A stretch of 64,000 nt of DNA from Symsagittifera roscoffensis (taxonomy: Eukaryota > Xenacoelomorpha > Acoela > Convolutidae), in assembly GCF_963678635.1 (NCBI RefSeq), contig NC_087063.1:21828701-21892700 (forward strand). Reading direction: 5' to 3'. Both the position numbers and the translations under genes were made by a program. Shown here piece by piece: positions 9,332 through 22,167 of the stretch. The notes beneath the pieces are model-generated. The model ran no database searches. It was not told the origin of the DNA and saw only the letters and a program-made list of their open reading frames with translations. How positions within the stretch are numbered: the stretch's first letter is position 1; each line of letters starts with the position of its first letter.

Positions 9332-11270
9332 TGTAACATTCGTCTACTGCAGTCACACATGAGGCTTAAGAAAAATAGGACCTATAACTATTGGCTCAAG
9401 AGTCAGGGACACTATCTCTTCTGTTTTTCCACCTCAAATCAGTCGGAGCCAATTCGGTTCGCTTGTGACACGAGACCACGACCCGTTACAGCTTAAAGGC
9501 TACTACTGAAATATCCCCCCCACTCTAGAATTAATAACGTCCCCATACTCAGGTCTCTAGATACCCAAAATACATGAACGCCGTTAAAAACCGGGTTGGA
9601 ACAATCCGTTAAGTTACTTTTTATTAGACAGTGGAACTTTGATCCATTTCAGATGGATCAACCTAAAACTCGCCCTACCTCAACATAACAATTGTAAAAC
9701 ACACTCTAGAAATTTGAATTAGTACTCACATTGTAGCACGCTCAAGAATCAGGAAGTAAATAAGTCGGTGTGCAACTCAAGAATCAATAAAGTAACTAAA
9801 ATGAGTTTAATGTTTGTCAGTTTCAATAACAAGAACAAGTTTGTACTCTAGAATGTCAATTTTCGTGAACCATTGGGACACTCTAGCTGTCCACCTTTCC
9901 ACCGAAGGTTCACTCTAGTCCAGTTTAGAATAATACTCCAATCACAACAATCCAGTTCGTGGGGATGCGCTCGTCTCTGTTTTAGATGGGACAGCTCTAC
10001 TCTAGATTATTATCGCTACTGAAGTTGCGAATAGCAATTTCCCACTGATTTTTCTAGCAACTTTCCCGCGATTGTCACTCGATTGTTCTGACTTCTCTTT
10101 TCTGATTTTCAGTTATCGCGAGAAAATCGTGCATGACGGGTTCCATTCGAAATTTTGAAAAATTAAATTTCACTCCAAAATTAAGTGTTTTTTGCTTCTC
10201 TCAAGGTCAAACTTCCAAATATGACCGACTGGCACAGTATATAAACTTAAGTCTGCTGCAAACTTCTGTAAATGACCACTGGCACTGTACCTTGAGCAAC
10301 ACTCGGTTTTCTGGGGATTCACTGACAGACAACTGCACGCGATGAGGACATCGATCTTGAGTCCGGGGAGTATGTGCCAGTCGGTCATATCTGGAAGTTT
10401 GACCTTGAGGAATACGAAATACGTAGTTTTGGGATGAAGTTTAATTTTTCAAAAATTCGAATTGAGCCTGTCATGCTCAACTTTCTCGCGACAACTGAAA
10501 ACATGAGAAATGAGATCAGAACGACCGAATTGAAAAAGCGGGAAAATGACAGAAAAACAGCGGGAAATTGCTATTCGCAATTTCCGAGATTCTAGTAGAA
10601 AAACACGAGAGTAGAGCTGTCCTATCTTGATATAGGAGACAGAGTGATTACGAAAGAACATCGAAATTCTGCTGAACCAGAGTGAACCTTCGGTGGAAAC
10701 GTAGACAACTGAAGTCTCCCAATGGTTCAGACCCAAAACTGTATTCTCAAGTTAAAACTCATTTCCTTTGATTGGAACTGATTGATAGCAAGCTTCTCGA
10801 GTTAGATTCAATCTTATTTATGCTAGAGTTATTAATTAGCTTAAATACTCTGATTCTCAAGTGTGCTGCGATGTGAGTACCTAATTTAATTTTTCCGAGT
10901 GTATTTTGTGATAAGTATGTTGAGATAAGGCGAGTTTTAGGTTGATCCATCTGAAATGGATCAAAGTTCCACTGTCCAATCAAAAGTAACTTAACGGATT
11001 GTTCCGACCCTGTTTTTAACGGCGTTTGTGTATTTTGGGTATTTTGAGACCTAAAAATGGGGACGTTCTTATTTTATAGAGTAGGGGGTATTTTGGTAGT
11101 GGCCTTTAAGCTGTAACGGGTTCTAGTCTCATGTCGCAAGTGAACCGAATTGGCTCCGACCGTTTTGAGGTAGAAAAACACAAGAGATAGTGTCCCTGAC
11201 TCTTGAGCCAATGGTTAAAGGGCCTATTTTTCTTAAGCCTCATATGTGACCGAAGTAGGCGACTGTTACA
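9332..11270. mobile_element. Fold-back DNA element with ~0.9-kb inverted arms
   Basis: Left arm 9,332-10,235 and right arm 10,374-11,270 are inverted copies of each other around a ~138-nt centre. Paired landmarks: TGTAACA at 9,332 with TGTTACA ending at 11,270; CAGTGGAACTTTGATCCAT near 9,631 with its complement near 10,960; and CAAGGTCAAACTTCC near 10,203 with GGAAGTTTGACCTTG near 10,393. The left end is preceded by TA and the right end followed by TA, so a TA target-site duplication is possible. The arms code for nothing convincing. This is a non-autonomous fold-back or MITE-type element; the superfamily is not assigned. Confidence 0.8.
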
Positions 11271-11628
11271 TATGTTGAGGTAAAGAGAGTTTTTATTTGA
11301 TCCATCTGAAAAGGATCAAAGTTCCACTGTCTAATAAAAAGTAATTATACGGACTGTTCCGACCCTGTTTTTAACGGCGTTCGCGTATTTTGGGTATTCT
11401 GAGACCTAAGTATGGGGATGTTATTATTTTCTAGCGTGGGGGGTATTTTGGTAGTGGCCTTTAAGCTGTAACGAGGGTTTTAGTCTCATGTCGCAAGTGA
11501 ACCGAAATGGCTCCGACCGTTCGAGGTAGAAAAACACAAGAGATAGTGTCCCTGACTCTTGAGCCAATGGTTATAGGGCCTATTTTTCTTTAACCTCATA
11601 TGTGACTTAAGTAGGCGACTGTTACACA
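11271..11628. repeat. Second tandem copy of the fold-back element's outer right arm
   Basis: Bases 11,271-11,628 repeat 10,916-11,270 (period 355 bp), from TATGTTGAG to the terminal GACTGTTACA, with scattered substitutions and small indels. The result is a right end with two consecutive terminal segments, perhaps from unequal exchange or replication slippage at TATGTT. 11,629-11,980 before UBE2C shows nothing further. Confidence 0.8.
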
Positions 11629-11975
11629 ATTCTCGATATAATGACTGCTGAATCTTGCTTGAAAGTGTAGTTTTTTGTTCTCATTAATTGTTATATTCAC
11701 GTACTTGATCTTTGTGTATGCCTGTAGTTGTTTATGTTTGATTTTCCATAGATGGCAAATTATTTTCCAATCGAGAAACAAGTTTATAATTGTGTTCTGA
11801 TTCATCATAACAAAGTCTTCACTTGACACCCTACGAGCTTTTCTTGAGATAGTTAAAATTTAGCTAGAAAACGTCTCGAATCCAAAGTCCCCTCACACTG
11901 TACGAGTGGTCGGAACAGTTGTAATGCCTTCCTTAGTTTTTCTTTGATGTGCTCAAAAAATTGAACATCTTGATT

Positions 11976-11990
11976 TCAGAATTCTGAATT
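11976..11990 (+). promoter_or_regulatory. Candidate 3' splice site just upstream of the UBE2C start
   Basis: TTGATTTCAG ends at about 11,979, 14 nt before the start codon. It could be the acceptor of a 5'-UTR intron or of spliced-leader trans-splicing. Similar acceptors precede the starts of HDDC2 (TTTTACAG ending 28,270), GEN1 (TTTTTTCAG ending about 29,412) and the SRRM2-like gene (GTCTTTCAG ending about 36,766). Confidence 0.4.
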
Positions 11991-11993
11991 GTC

Positions 11994-14900
11994 ATGACTT
12001 CAACTAGTAATCAATCAGTTTTGAGCGCGACGACCTCTAGATTGAAGAAGGAACTCATGGAATTAGTTATGAACCCTCCTTCTTCGTCGACTGCAGATCC
12101 TTGTGCTCAACCTGAATTGTCTGCATTTCCTGCTAGCGAGGCTGATATTTTATACTGGAAAGCTGTCATTGTTGGACCAAAGGTTTGATTTTTTTTCATC
12201 ACTGTTAATTAATTTAATTGTTTTGAAGCAGAAGAAAGAACACACTTCAGCTACTGTATAATAAACGTTGCGTCAATACACTAATGTGTAATAGTGTAAT
12301 AACACTGGAGAAAGCAAGTGTTTTGTAATGGGGAACCAGATTTTTCTCGTAAAAAGTTTTTCTTACAAAGTTTCTACTTTTTCAATAATCTTAACAATTT
12401 CTACGTTCCTTCGAATGAATCCCGGCTGGACCTTGTTTTTTATCAATCTTTATGCATTGAAAAGTTTTTTCGGTAAAAATTGATTTGTCGGACTAATGAT
12501 CATCCGCTTGGGACTATTGAAATTTTGTCTGCTTAGTTGCCACATCACCTATTTTTCTTTAAAAAAACTAAATTACAAAAGGGGCCATTCCGTTTAGTTA
12601 CGGTAAGTACACAAGCTGGATAGGGCCATACCAGCGTTAGAAAAATGCATTTATATCAGCAAACTGTATCATTTTATCAATGAAGTCATATATATGCATT
12701 AAATGCATCATCGTAATGTTAATTTATCTTAGCCGTCCTTCCTCTACAATAGCGCTTCTAGAGTTGTCGATAAACTGGACTTTGCGCAGCGATCTGCACC
12801 CCCTTATACAATGTATAGAGCTCATCGGGGTTTTAGTTTATCGATTCTGGGTGTCTTTCTTCACTTAATTTTTCGGCTAATCGCTGCATCGTCCTCGTGG
12901 CTGTTGGAGCAGCGCCTCCAGTGCATCCGAAAATCAGTCGGCAGAAGCTACTTCAGCGTTTCTTGATATTTGTATGCGTCTTAATGCAGTTTTCGCGATG
13001 TTTTGGAATGGGGGTTGAAAATTTTCACATCAAAGAAAGCTATTATCTTATGCATAACTTCTTCTATGTCTGGAGGTCTTACTCCTGGGTTCTTAACTAA
13101 GGTAATTAATCTACATGTGTTATATTAAGTTCCGTTAGTTCTGGATTTAGTTCTTCGGTAGCCAGTTTTTTTGGCAATTTTAGCTATTGTTTTTGAAATC
13201 TCTTCTGATTGTGTGTTAAAATAGGCCTCCATTCATTTGAATCAAGGCTAATGTTCCACGAGATCCATGCGTTCTCACGGCTGCTTTCTTGATCTGTTGA
13301 CCGTTTATCTGATCAAATACCGATGGATGGAAAGGAATTGTTTAATTTGAGACTGTTGCAATGTAGTTATCATCAATTGGTTCAGATGGTGGCTGCTTCT
13401 CAATATTTTATACTGTCGTACCTGTGACGATCTCGTCGAGCGAAAGAATGTTTTTGGATGTTTCCGTTAGTTTTGCTATTGCGCTTGATACTTTTCCAGT
13501 AATCATTAGTTAGTTGAATTGTTGTGCTTCAGTTTCAGTTTTTTGTCTACTTCCTTTTGTCAAGCGCATTTAAAGCGCTTTCCCATCGTTATATAGGTCA
13601 TCCAGCTCTACGTCTTGCCATTGCCTAAGTCGCCATGCTATTGTTTTAGATGAAGATCCATCGTTTTCTGACTTTGTTTTGCACAGTAGTAAGTATGAAA
13701 AGGTCATCGCTGCGTGCATTGCGAAGGTATTTTCGTTGCTTTCTATTAAGCTGATCAGAGTTCTATTGAGGGTTTCAATGAAGTTATAACCAAATTTATT
13801 TTCTGAAAAGATCCTAAAAACCGGTTTCCAGTGGTTTATATTTTCCTTGTGGTGTCTGAGTTCTGGCGCCTAGGGTTTGACCATGAGTCTTACCAGCGTT
13901 ATAAAAATGCATTTATATCAGCAAACTGTATCATTTTATCAACGAAGTCATATATATGCAGTAAATGCATCGTCGTAATGTTAATTTATCTTAGCCGTCC
14001 TTCCTCTACAATAGCGCTTCTAGAGTTGTCGATAAACTGAACTTTGCGAAGCGATCTGCACCCCCTTATACAATGTAGAGCTCCTCGGGATTTTAGTTTA
14101 TCGATTCTGGGTAGCTTTCTTGTCTTTCTTCACTTAATTTTTCGGCTAATCGCTGCATCGTCCTCGTGGCTGTTGGAGCAGCGCCTCCAGTGCATCCGAA
14201 AATCAGTGGGCAGAAGCTACTTCAGCGTTTCGTGATATTTGTATCCGTCTTTATGCAGTTTTCGCGATGTTTTGGAATGGGGGTTGAAAATGTTCACATC
14301 AAAGAAAGCGCGGCTAAATCGTGAACCCCAGAGTCCGTTTGCTTTAATATGTCAAGTCGTGCCTTATCTTCGGTTGTAGTTGAAATTTTGACAAAGCTTT
14401 TGCCTTGAAACGGGTGTAGTTTCGGCTCAATCTCGACGTCATGGGAAACCTTGTTCATGAGGTTGGCGAATATGTCTAATTTCATTGTGTCTTATGCGTG
14501 TGTAACCGCCCTTTGCACAGTGTAGGGCATGTTCAAGGTAAAAACTGCACCACATGCACACGTGAGTTGGGTTTTGGTCGGTTCACATCCGTATCTGAAG
14601 TAAATATCATCTCTGAATTCTGAATTTTTCAGATTGAAGTTGTATCTGCTTAGTGGTAAAGCCTTGAGCCAGTTAAAGGCTCCCTTTTTAGAGGCCAGGT
14701 CGATTGCATATTTATCAGTTTCTTTTAAAGAGTTGATGAGGTTTGTTTTCTTTCGGTTTGTTCTGTCAGTTTACAAATTTTTTCTTGCTGTGTTATTGCT
14801 GTAACAGGATCTTGAGATTCGAGTACTAGTGATGTTTCCCTAGAACCTTCTAGATAGCTTTCATGGTCGGATGTCATATTGATGTTAAGGCTGCCCATTT

Positions 14901-17900
14901 TAAGGGGTAAGGAAGATATCTCACGGAACTGGGGGTTTATTGTGTCTTTACCGGCTAGGTTAGGTATTAGTTGTTCTTTGATAAACTTTTCACATGTTTC
15001 TAAGTTTTCCATAGTGTTAAGCGTTGTCCTGGTTAGAAATGAAAGCGTTTTTAATCGATTTTTGTTTATTTTTGAATATTTTTTGATTTAAATTTTGAAT
15101 ATTTTTTGAATATAAATTTTTATTTACTCATTCTGTTGAAACTCGAGGAAATTTTAACATTCAGATTCTGAGGTATCAGGTGTTGTTCAAGGAGGGAAAC
15201 GCTTTAGTTGAGGAGTAGTGCGGGTATTCCCAATTTTTAAGAATTGGTCAATTAGAGTTTTGGCCAGAAATAGGAGCTGTTGAATAGTCAAGCAGTAACG
15301 TGTCATTTTTTGCTCTGTTGTTGCTAACAAGTATAAAGTCGAAGAGTCTGATCTAGAGATGGATAGTAGTCGTGCAACGTCTCTTAATCCCAGTCGTGTT
15401 CTGGTTTCACTCATTTTAAACTCAGTTATTTGGGAGGGAGAACTAGCTCTGAGGGAAGTCCACAAACACGCTGACCAGTTGGTTCCTGTTCCTGAAAAGT
15501 AGACTTGCGGTATGCGATTTCAATTAGGTTTTGCTCACCTCAAAAGGATGGCAAAATCCAACCAAAGAAATTGGCAAACCTGAATGGTTTCTGAAAAGGA
15601 GAGCTGCGGCTTACGATTTCTCATTGGAGATTAATTTGAGCAACGACAAATTTTTAAGCGACACGCGTATTTCACAGGATGGCCTTCATTATTGTACGAG
15701 TCTGGAGTATTTATCCTGAAGGGTTTTTCTTCTAGGGTATTTATTACAGGAACTAGGCCTTCCTTGTTGAGATGGATCTCGTCTGATCTTAAACGATATG
15801 TGCTAGAAGATTTTTATACACAAACCTCGGTATTTTCAAGCACTTGTCTTTTTTTCTGCAGAATACTATTGACCTTTGAAGACCGGTCGCTGTGCTCACT
15901 GTGGCCAGCGATCTCTACAATGAGTACCTTCTTCGCCAGATTTCACAGCTCTTCGGCTATATTGCGAAATCATCGGCGATATCTTCTTCGGATACGGTTG
16001 AGGGAACTTTACCATCAAAGGTGTTGCAAGAAGCAGAACAATGATTTTGTACCTGGCTTTCTCCGGTAAAAAGTTACTTTCATTGTTGATTCGTGCTCCT
16101 AGTATAGACAAGATTTTGAAGCTCGGAAACGCTTGCCTCTCTTCTCTTGCGAGTCCGATTTAATGAGATTATCTGATGAAGATGATTTGAACAGATCATG
16201 TAATCTTCTTTGAGAGATGCACCATTCAGAGTCGGCTTCTAAGACCTATAGACAAGGGACATCTTGACCGTACCGATATGGCAGAAGGTTTCACAGGAAA
16301 CTATTTAATAAGTGTCAACTGAAATACTACTTAGTTTCTACTGAAATACTATTTAATTACTACTGAAATAAAATTATCAACTAAGTATTCAGAGCACAAG
16401 AAAAGTAACATGTACATAAATTTAAAATATTTTAATCTAAATTTTATACGTAAAATTAATCAGTAATATGTAAAGTATACAACAAATCTGTGTTGGTAAA
16501 CGGAACTCAATCAGGGGCGGATCTAGGATTTTCTCGAGGGGGGGGGGTAAAAAGACCCTGTCAAAAAAGCCGTTTGTGGGCACTTTTTGGAAAATTTTGA
16601 CAAAAAAACGCGTTTTTTTTTGGCGCGCGCCCCCCCTCAAAATTAGTATATATTGGCGCCTTAAGAAAAATTTGAGGGTCGGTCGGCCAAAAATGGATTT
16701 CTTAAAAAGTACTAAAGGGGGGACCCTTTGGGTTGGCAGGGTTTCGAATCCCTGAAGGAGGCGCGTCCGCGCCCCCCCCCCCCTAAATCCGCCCCTGAAC
16801 TCAATCCATGTGTTTGAGCACATCATGAAATCTTCTTTGAGAGATATACCATTCAGAATACCATCTTAAGACCTTTAGACAAAGGTATCGCAGAACATTT
16901 CACATGAAGATTTAAAAGAAGTTAACGGTAAAGTTAATCAGTAAAATGTAAAATATACAAATCTGTGTTTGTAAACGGAACTCATTCCATGTGTTTGTAT
17001 GAGTAGATACTAGATACTGGATTAGATTTCAGTTCACTAATGTAGAACTTTCTCAATTTTTTTTGAACGTTGCAGTGGTGCTGTCAAATTTCCCTATTTT
17101 TGCTGTCAGTGAGTTCCAATTTTTAGAAGTGAGGTGAAAAAACGATTTTTGTAGAGAAGCCTTTGATCAATGACTAGCAAGAATTATGTGTCTGGTACGA
17201 TGCTTAATTCTATAATTGGCTGTCGGTATTTTCAATGCCCATGGAAAACGTTTAATTTTTTCCAACATATTGAGTTAGATAAGTTAAACATTTCAATTCA
17301 GTTCAGTTTTCAATGCCTAGAATTGACTTGTGTTTATAGTGTGGCAAAAGATTTAGTTTTGATCTGAACAACGTGCGTTTTAGGACCCATTTCAACGGCG
17401 TTTCTAGTGGCATTATTGGCGTCGCATCAATTGGTTTAAAAAATCCTTGCATAATCTAAATGTTGAAAATATATTTTTTAAAACTTCAAATCTTTTCTGT
17501 TTTTTTTTGACGGAATTAGCTAAGTGAGTTTAAATTCAAATTTACTCCATTTTTATAGGGTACTGCATTCGAAGGACTCGAGTTTAATTTGGACATTAAA
17601 TTTCCGACAGATTATCCGCACAAAGCTCCTTGTGTCAAATTTACTACACCTTGTTACCACCCAAATGTCGACACCCAAGGAAACATTTGTTTGGATATCT
17701 TGAAGGAAAAATGGACTGCATCGTATGACATAAGAGCTGTTCTCCTTTCTCTTCAAAGTCTTCTAAACGATCCTAACAACGACAGTCCATTAAACGAAGA
17801 AGCAGCAGGTCTTTGGAGCAACCAAGTCGAATTTAAAAAGAAGCTATTGGCTCACTATAAAAGCAAAGGAGATCAAAATGACAAACTGATCAAGATGTGA
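11994..17900 (+). CDS. UBE2C: Ubiquitin-conjugating enzyme E2 C, two coding exons
   Basis: Exons 11994-12182 and 17559-17900 join in phase 0 through a GT-AG intron of about 5.4 kb and encode 176 aa. The product is the E2 that works with the anaphase-promoting complex to start ubiquitin chains on mitotic substrates such as cyclins and securin. The second exon carries the UBC core: FPTDYPHKAPCVKF, then TPCYHPNVDTQGNICLD with the catalytic Cys at residue 107, then KEKW and SLQSLLNDPN. The N-terminal extension (about 40 residues, Ser/Thr/Pro-rich) and the LKKELMELVM helix match the UBE2C layout. Human UBE2C is 179 aa, so length agrees. The C-terminal tail differs. Orthology is supported by the TPCYHPNVDTQGNICLDILKEKW block, nearly identical to vertebrate UBE2C. 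Confidence 0.93.
12630..13800 (-). mobile_element. Truncated RT-type retroelement copy (N-terminal part joined to C-terminal end)
   Basis: Reading the minus strand, about 13,500-13,200 encodes a broken stretch with LSLDEIVTGTTV, then IPFHPSVFDQINGQQIKKAA and VRTHG, then in another frame SLDSNEWRPIL. This order matches the region just N-terminal to the RT domain of a retroelement ORF known from many invertebrates (consensus aAlrThG.aGPSGLDa..WRriL, from memory). About 13,043-12,630 encodes the C-terminal end (CPLIFGCTGGAAPTATRTMQ). The RT core between them is missing. Stops and frameshifts are numerous. Confidence 0.55.
12630..14311. repeat. ~415-bp direct repeat (12,630-13,043 and 13,893-14,311)
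   Basis: The two segments share long identical runs, for example around GCTTCTAGAGTTGTCGATAA (12,757 and 14,018) and GCTGTTGGAGCAGCGCCTCC (12,899 and 14,169), spaced about 1.26 kb apart. They are the C-terminal coding ends of the two retroelement copies, so the repeat reflects two head-to-tail truncated insertions or an internal duplication. Confidence 0.8.
13890..15470 (-). mobile_element. Second truncated RT-type retroelement copy (C-terminal half)
   Basis: On the minus strand 15,012-14,880 reads LIPNLAGKDTINPQFREISS followed by LPLKMGSLNI, the conserved post-RT segment of the same family (IPaltGr....eR.llsLPlrlGGLni). 14,485-14,294 reads VSHDVEIEPKLHPFQGKSF and KARLDI, the EPxLqpl.GE...ARLDI block. 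14,311-13,893 is the C-terminal end, repeating 13,043-12,630. The copy is in the same orientation as the 12.6-13.8 kb copy. Several stops and frame changes make it a relic. Confidence 0.6.
16512..16797 (+). mobile_element. hAT-like MITE copy A, 286 bp with 8-bp target-site duplication
   Basis: Terminal inverted repeats CAGGGGCGGATCTAGG at the left and CCTAAATCCGCCCCTG at the right. It is flanked by the perfect 8-bp duplication AACTCAAT (16,504-16,511 and 16,798-16,805). Inside are poly-G/poly-C runs next to the ends and GC-rich blocks such as GGCGCGCG. CAG-starting ends with 8-bp duplications indicate the hAT superfamily. It is non-coding and lies in the UBE2C intron. Confidence 0.9.
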
Positions 17901-20900
17901 GATCACGTGCAATCGGCAGAGCGCTTTTTGTGAGATTGACTGGTTGATTCAGATCTCCTTCCTCTTTTTGCTAGTTCAGTTTAATTATGTTTTAAATCTC
18001 CAAATAGCATATTAATGAGCGGTTTTACAATTCTATAACAACCCACTACATACAATGAAACTGTTGTATGTTGTCATTTTGAACTCAACACGACTTTTGC
18101 TTTCATTTATGACCTGAAGTGAGTTATGCAGCAGCAAAATATTTCCATCTACTGCTTTTGTGTGTTAGTTTGTTTGCATTTCAGAATTCTTGTAATTTAA
18201 TTTTTTAAGTTCTTATTTGACTATATTTAATGAGTCCAGGTTCGAATAGAAAATTACAGAGAGAGTACCGAAACATGAATAGTGATGAATTGCAGTCCTC
18301 GATTTTTTTTGGCCACAGTGAAACTGTATACAGAAACCCGAATTACTTATTGCGACAAGCATAGCTGATTGCTGGGCAAGTAGCACAAAAGAGCCGACCA
18401 CATCCATTTTTTTACAAAAAAAAGTTACAAAAAAATGAAAAGTGACATGAAAAATGAAATTTTCTGAAGGAAGATGGTTTAAAAACTTGATAAATTAGTT
18501 AATAGCAAATTAATATAAAAATAGCCTTCATCTCTTACCTAACGTAACTGCCGAGCGAGGAAATAAATCCAAAGCACAACCAATGAGTTTTATTTAGATA
18601 AAAGTTGACTTCCTACGAATTGTCTTAGATGTCGATAAGTCGTTGTTCACTAACGTTCTAAGTGTTCGTATAGTTCGCTCGTCACATCATGCAGAAAAAA
18701 AGACCCGATAAAACACTTTTGTAGTTCTTTTTATGAATTTGGTCGGAGCATTCTGTGCTACTTGCACAGCAACCGCCTAGCATTTTTTTCACGATAAAGC
18801 ACATGTGTTAATTATGTTTCCGTGCTTAGTATGATAAGTAAAACGCTAGAATGCAATATGTTTCCGTGCTTTAGCTGATCATCAAATAAACGAAATAGAA
18901 AGTTAAATTTTTGTGAGTCTTTTCGTGTTTTTCACGTGTATTTTATACCAGATAAGCAACAGCTTATTTTGCATCTCGGAGTTTGTTCACATCTCGATAC
19001 AGCATGTCTCGATTTCTATCACAAAAGTTCTCGATGCAATGTTTAGCTGTTCAATATGTACTACAAAAACTGCAAAACGGTATTGCATATATCAAAACTT
19101 CTTTGGCTGATTACGCATGCGATAAGCACGCTATTTGAAATTGGATCATAGACTTTTCCAGATAAACAACAAGACTAACAGTATCACTGAATCATTATCT
19201 AAATTTTGTATTTTTTTTCAACCTAAAGATCTAATTTTAGCTTGTGGATTTTAAATACATATTATATTCGAATATTTTTAAAATGTTTTGTTGTACATTT
19301 AGCAACTCTTTTGATTTCACTTTTTTGGGTTTTCTGTTTAGTCGGCTTAAAAGCTCTCGGGTTCTTATATATCCGCTGAGTTTCTCCATATTACGTCGTT
19401 TGATGAGCAAAACCAATTTATGTGAATGAGAGGGAATTGAAACGCTTAAAAGTCGATGAACGTAGCTCAGACTCCTATGCAGGACTCTTATATATGTTCG
19501 TTTTTTTTTCGGGAAAAGTCTAAAAATTTGTTCAGTCTTAAATTTACTTTTTTGCAGTTTGACTTTTGGTTTCTTTTAAGTTCAGTTCATTTCTTTTCTT
19601 AAAAGAAAGGCAAACTCCCTTATCGAATAGCGAAAGTGTAAATGTCACGATCAATTCAATTATCAGGTTTCTAAATTGGGTTGGTTTTATCAAAAAGTGT
19701 CAAGCATTAATTGATCTAGAATTTCAAAGAGCTCTAAGGGCATCTATTTTTGCTTGGAAGCTCGTTTTTCTGTATACTTGCCTTCATCGGCTCTTTTCCA
19801 ACTGTGTTAATTTCTTACTGTATTTTTCTACTGAATCCAATTGTAGTTTTCCACTGAGATTTTTTTCTGTTTACTCGCGTTAATTTTTTTCGTGCAAATT
19901 TTAGTTTTTTGTTTTGTTCCTCTGAAATTTCCATGTATTTTTTAAATGGAAATTCGATTTTTTTTCAAAAAAATTTGTATTTTTTCTGTTTACTTATGGA
20001 TTTTTTTTTTTGAAGTAGCAGCTGACAGTTTTCATGTAAGTACGTGATTGGTCTCTTATAATCTTAATTTTTAAGGCAATATAAAGCTATTGAAATATAA
20101 GGTAGAGGCAAGATTCCGAATCATGAAATTCCCCTTTACAAATTTAGAACACATGAGACAAAAAATACCCCATAAATAAGATCGAAAGAAAGAATTTATT
20201 TCACAATAGGTTAATACATCCTTTGAAAGGATATTAATTACTTGAACCTACAACAATGTTTAAACGCCAGATCTCGCTGGTTATAAACAGGATTAAAGTT
20301 TTTAAGAGTCAATGAACGTAGTTCAGACTCCTATATGGGTCGAAATGATTTTTTTGTTCAAGCTAGACTTTAATTTTTCGGGGTTTGTTTTTTTGATTTT
20401 TTTAAGTTCCGTTCAATTCCATTGAAAGTTTAGTTTTCAGATTTAATCCGACGAAATACTAATTTTTCCCTTATGATCCAGTTTTTTCAATTGGCCTAAT
20501 TTCAACAAAAAAAGTGCATAGCATGAATTGTTCTAGAAATTGAAAGAGCTTTCAGGGCATCTAGTTTTTCCTAGAAGTTCGAAAGCTTACATTAAAAAAC
20601 CAGTCATTTTTTCTGTACTTATATTCAATGACCGTTTTCCAACTGTCTTTTGGCTATGTTTTGCGAGTTTTTAACTTCCTATAAAAATAGCTTGTTTTCT
20701 ACCCAAGATTGTCGGCTTTGTAAGCGCAGCATACGTTTTGTTCTCTGGGGTTTTTTATCAATCAGGCGGCTTTGTGACTTGTTTTTGTCAAGTTAAAATT
20801 TGTGCAAGACATCAGCACAGAAATATTTGATAAACCTATTTTTTAAATTTCAAAAATTGTTCTAATAAGTTGTCTTCCGTCTGATTTTGTGTTGGCTTGT

Positions 20901-22135
20901 TTGCCATGTTATTTTTGCGTTGTATCGCAATTGGTGCAAAGCCTCGCTTATATGTTGAGTTTTAAGTTCATGGAGCAAAGTTCAGTTCAGGGAACGAATG
21001 AAAATATTTGATTTTAAAAAGTAATTGATAGAGCTGAAAAACAAACGACTTTGAATGACAAAAGTTCAATAAAGTTGAGCAAAATACTTCGAATTAACTT
21101 TTTTGAAAGTGAAAGTCTTTAAACTTTAATTGGCAAGCTATCTAGTATCAATTTACCTTTGCGATAAGCAGGGTTATTTTAATCGGTTCCAAGACTTTTT
21201 TCCCGAGGACAACTTCTAGAGGAGCTTCACTTCCTTAGATTCTTGAAAGTTCAAATAAAAGTTTTATCAGTTAGCTAATAATTATTTCAAGCCTGTTTCT
21301 GTTTGTAAATATCTTTTCAAAAAAATTATTCAATTTTTTTTGGTTTCCTGTTTTTCGTCCTAGTTTCTATCGGTTGAATTTCCGTTTTTTTAAACGCCAT
21401 TTTTTGGACTTAGTCAACTTATTTTGCGTAGGTTTGAATGCAAAATATATCCATTTGGGATTGTGTTTCCGTTTGTATGGATCGTAAAAAGTTTTAAGTT
21501 TAATGAACATTTTATGACAACAGTTTTGTTTTCAGCTCAACAATTTTCGATCTAAGTTTGTTGCCGCTCGGTAAGTGTTTTCCATTGTTAGTAATTAATT
21601 TTTTTCCAACATAATTTTCAGAATTATTTTTGACTTCTGTCTTTTTTTAATTCAGTATGTTGTAGCGCAATGTGTTTTCTGCATCGCAAGTGTTGCGAAG
21701 CTCTGCTTTGCCTCTGTGTTGAATTTTCTGCTAATGATTTTTGGACAAAAGTGGGTAACGCAGCCTCAATTTAAGAGTTATTTGTTTTGTTTTTATATGG
21801 TGTCATTGACTAAGATTAAACCCTGCATTGAGACGATGCTGAGATAAATATGGGCACTCAATCTAGATCTCTTCTTTTTTTAGAACTTGCCCCACGTTTC
21901 TCTCGGTGCTTTTTCAAACGAGTCCGCGTTTTCAGCATGTTCAACAGAATCATTAGCCGAATTTGCATGTTTTTAATTAAAGAAAAACTTTTCGAGCTCA
22001 TTTTTTAAGTTTTTTTTGTGAGAGAATCAAAATTCTTTTTTCTTCAGCTTGACCAGATTATATCTATGAATTTTTTGAAGCTATTTTTTACTCTTATCAA
22101 AATGCAAGAAAGTTTTCTGATTTTTTTTGTAGCTT
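17901..22135. other. AT-rich intergenic DNA after UBE2C
   Basis: The UBE2C 3' UTR starts here; an AATAAA lies at 18,562-18,567, though far from the stop. Copies of the GGTCGGAAC-type repeat (about 18,740-18,785), the GTCGATGAACGTAG-type repeat (19,451-19,930; 20,306-20,700) and the hairpin motif (21,695-21,718) occur. No coding exon with recognisable similarity was seen on either strand. Confidence 0.6.
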
Positions 22136-22167
22136 TTATTCTATTGTTCATTATTACACTGTCGAGG

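Larger units (their letters stand above)
12183..17558 (+). other. UBE2C intron 1
   Basis: Donor GTTTGA at 12,183 and acceptor TTTTTATAG ending 17,558. It contains a SINE-like fragment (about 12,312-12,560), two truncated minus-strand retroelement copies (12,630-15,470) and a complete MITE (16,512-16,797). About 15,470-16,500 and 16,800-17,550 show nothing I can name. Confidence 0.85.

Noticed and set aside
10133-10983. Short open frames in the fold-back element
   Set aside because: They differ between the two inverted arms and show no protein motif.
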